Shown one piece after another: positions 5,475-5,856 of a stretch of DNA of 5,856 nucleotides. The stretch is taken from assembly GCA_937958315.1 (NCBI GenBank), contig CALFGH010000193.1, positions 1 to 5,856 of the forward strand. Reading direction: 5' to 3'. The DNA is from an uncultured Collinsella sp. GTDB lineage: Bacteria > Actinomycetota > Coriobacteriia > Coriobacteriales > Coriobacteriaceae. The number at the start of each line of letters is the position of its first letter. The first letter of the stretch is position 1. The position numbers and the translations under genes were made by a program. The notes below the pieces were generated by a model that saw only the letters and a program-made list of their open reading frames with translations, did no database searches and was not told the origin of the DNA.

Positions 5475-5856
5475 ATGGATTTTTCGCCGGCGGACCTGTT
5501 CCGCTCAACTAAAACCGGTTCTCGCAGCAGCCTGGACCGTGTCAACAAGCAGCTTTCGGCCTCGCGCGGTACGTTTCGCCAGAAGGTGCACATCGGCGTG
5601 CTGCTGGCAGCCTTGGCGCTCGTAGCCTATGGTGCCATCATCATTTGGTCGGCCTCGCAGTTTAAGGCCGACGCCTCATTCTCGCGCCACCTGTTGGGCA
5701 TCGGCATCGGTGCGGTGCTTGCGGTGCTCGTCTGGCGTACCGATCTACGCGGCATCTCTAACTTCTCGCCGGCGCTGCTCGTCATCGACCTCATTGTGAT
5801 TTTCTCGCCCAAGATTCCGGGTCTGTCCTATACGGGCGGTCTGGGCATGACGGGTT
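5475..5856 (+). CDS. rodA: RodA, SEDS peptidoglycan polymerase (3' end cut off)
   Basis: RodA is the membrane glycosyltransferase of the FtsW/RodA/SpoVE (SEDS) family that polymerises lipid II during elongation, paired with PBP2. The window holds only the first 127 codons; the frame is open to the edge, while the family is usually about 370-430 aa. A hydrophilic, basic N-terminus of about 36 residues is followed by hydrophobic segments at about 38-60, 72-87 and 97-112. The end of the first helix, GAIIIWSAS (53-61), matches the family's usual G-x(n)-YSAS pattern, and RHLLGIGIG (71-79) fits the start of helix 2. The SYTGGLGMTG segment at the edge is where family members usually carry an N-G-A-x-R-W-I-like loop. 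ATG 5475 is chosen for its near-consensus AGGAGG. FtsW is the main alternative, but placement directly after PBP2 and mreBCD favours RodA. Confidence 0.9.
   Translation, partial: MDFSPADLFRSTKTGSRSSLDRVNKQLSASRGTFRQKVHIGVLLAALALVAYGAIIIWSASQFKADASFSRHLLGIGIGAVLAVLVWRTDLRGISNFSPALLVIDLIVIFSPKIPGLSYTGGLGMTG

Noticed and set aside
5338..5625. 95-codon plus-strand frame bridging the end of the PBP2 gene and the start of rodA
   Set aside because: It overlaps two well-supported genes in another frame, and its Arg/Ser/Cys-rich translation is typical of a shadow frame.
1..5856. CRISPR arrays, tRNA or rRNA genes, insertion sequences and phage genes
   Set aside because: Nothing with these features was seen on either strand; the window is filled by the coding regions listed, with a single gap of 115 nt.

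Overview
The window reads as the rod-shape (elongasome) operon of a moderately high-GC bacterium. By eye, codons favour G or C in third position, stops are mostly TAG, and two genes start with TTG behind strong Shine-Dalgarno (SD) sequences. The protein sequences and the order mreB-mreC-mreD-PBP2-rodA suggest a Coriobacteriia member such as Collinsella. That assignment is inference from recognition and was not searched.

Layout, all on the + strand. Positions 1-624 hold the 3' part of an unrecognised membrane-anchored protein, cut by the window's left edge. Positions 625-739 are the only real intergenic gap. It holds a long imperfect hairpin without a clear U-tract, a TATGAT -10-like element and the mreB SD. 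Five tightly packed genes follow: mreB (740-1783), mreC (1805-2803), mreD (2816-3382), a PBP2-type transpeptidase gene (mrdA, 3396-5465) and rodA (from 5475, cut by the right edge). Gaps between them are only 9-21 nt and no full terminator is visible, so they are probably one transcript.

Function. MreB filaments under the membrane organise the machine, and MreC and MreD link them to the cell-wall enzymes. RodA is the SEDS glycan polymerase and PBP2 is its cognate crosslinking transpeptidase. Together they build the lateral wall.

There is no sign of a wholly new system; this is a well-known operon. Several details deserve attention: (1) a perfect 12-bp inverted repeat inside the first codons of mreC, with an in-frame ATG in its loop and TTTT at its foot; (2) a PBP2 set of Cys413, Cys428, His434 and Cys447 whose spacing matches the zinc site described in proteobacterial PBP2, with Cys at both Asp positions; (3) an extra N-terminal membrane helix on PBP2; (4) a PBP2 active-site serine lacking the usual Pro-Pro-Gly lead-in; (5) stop codons fused to the next gene's SD at three of the four junctions; (6) an acidic Ser-rich tail on MreC.
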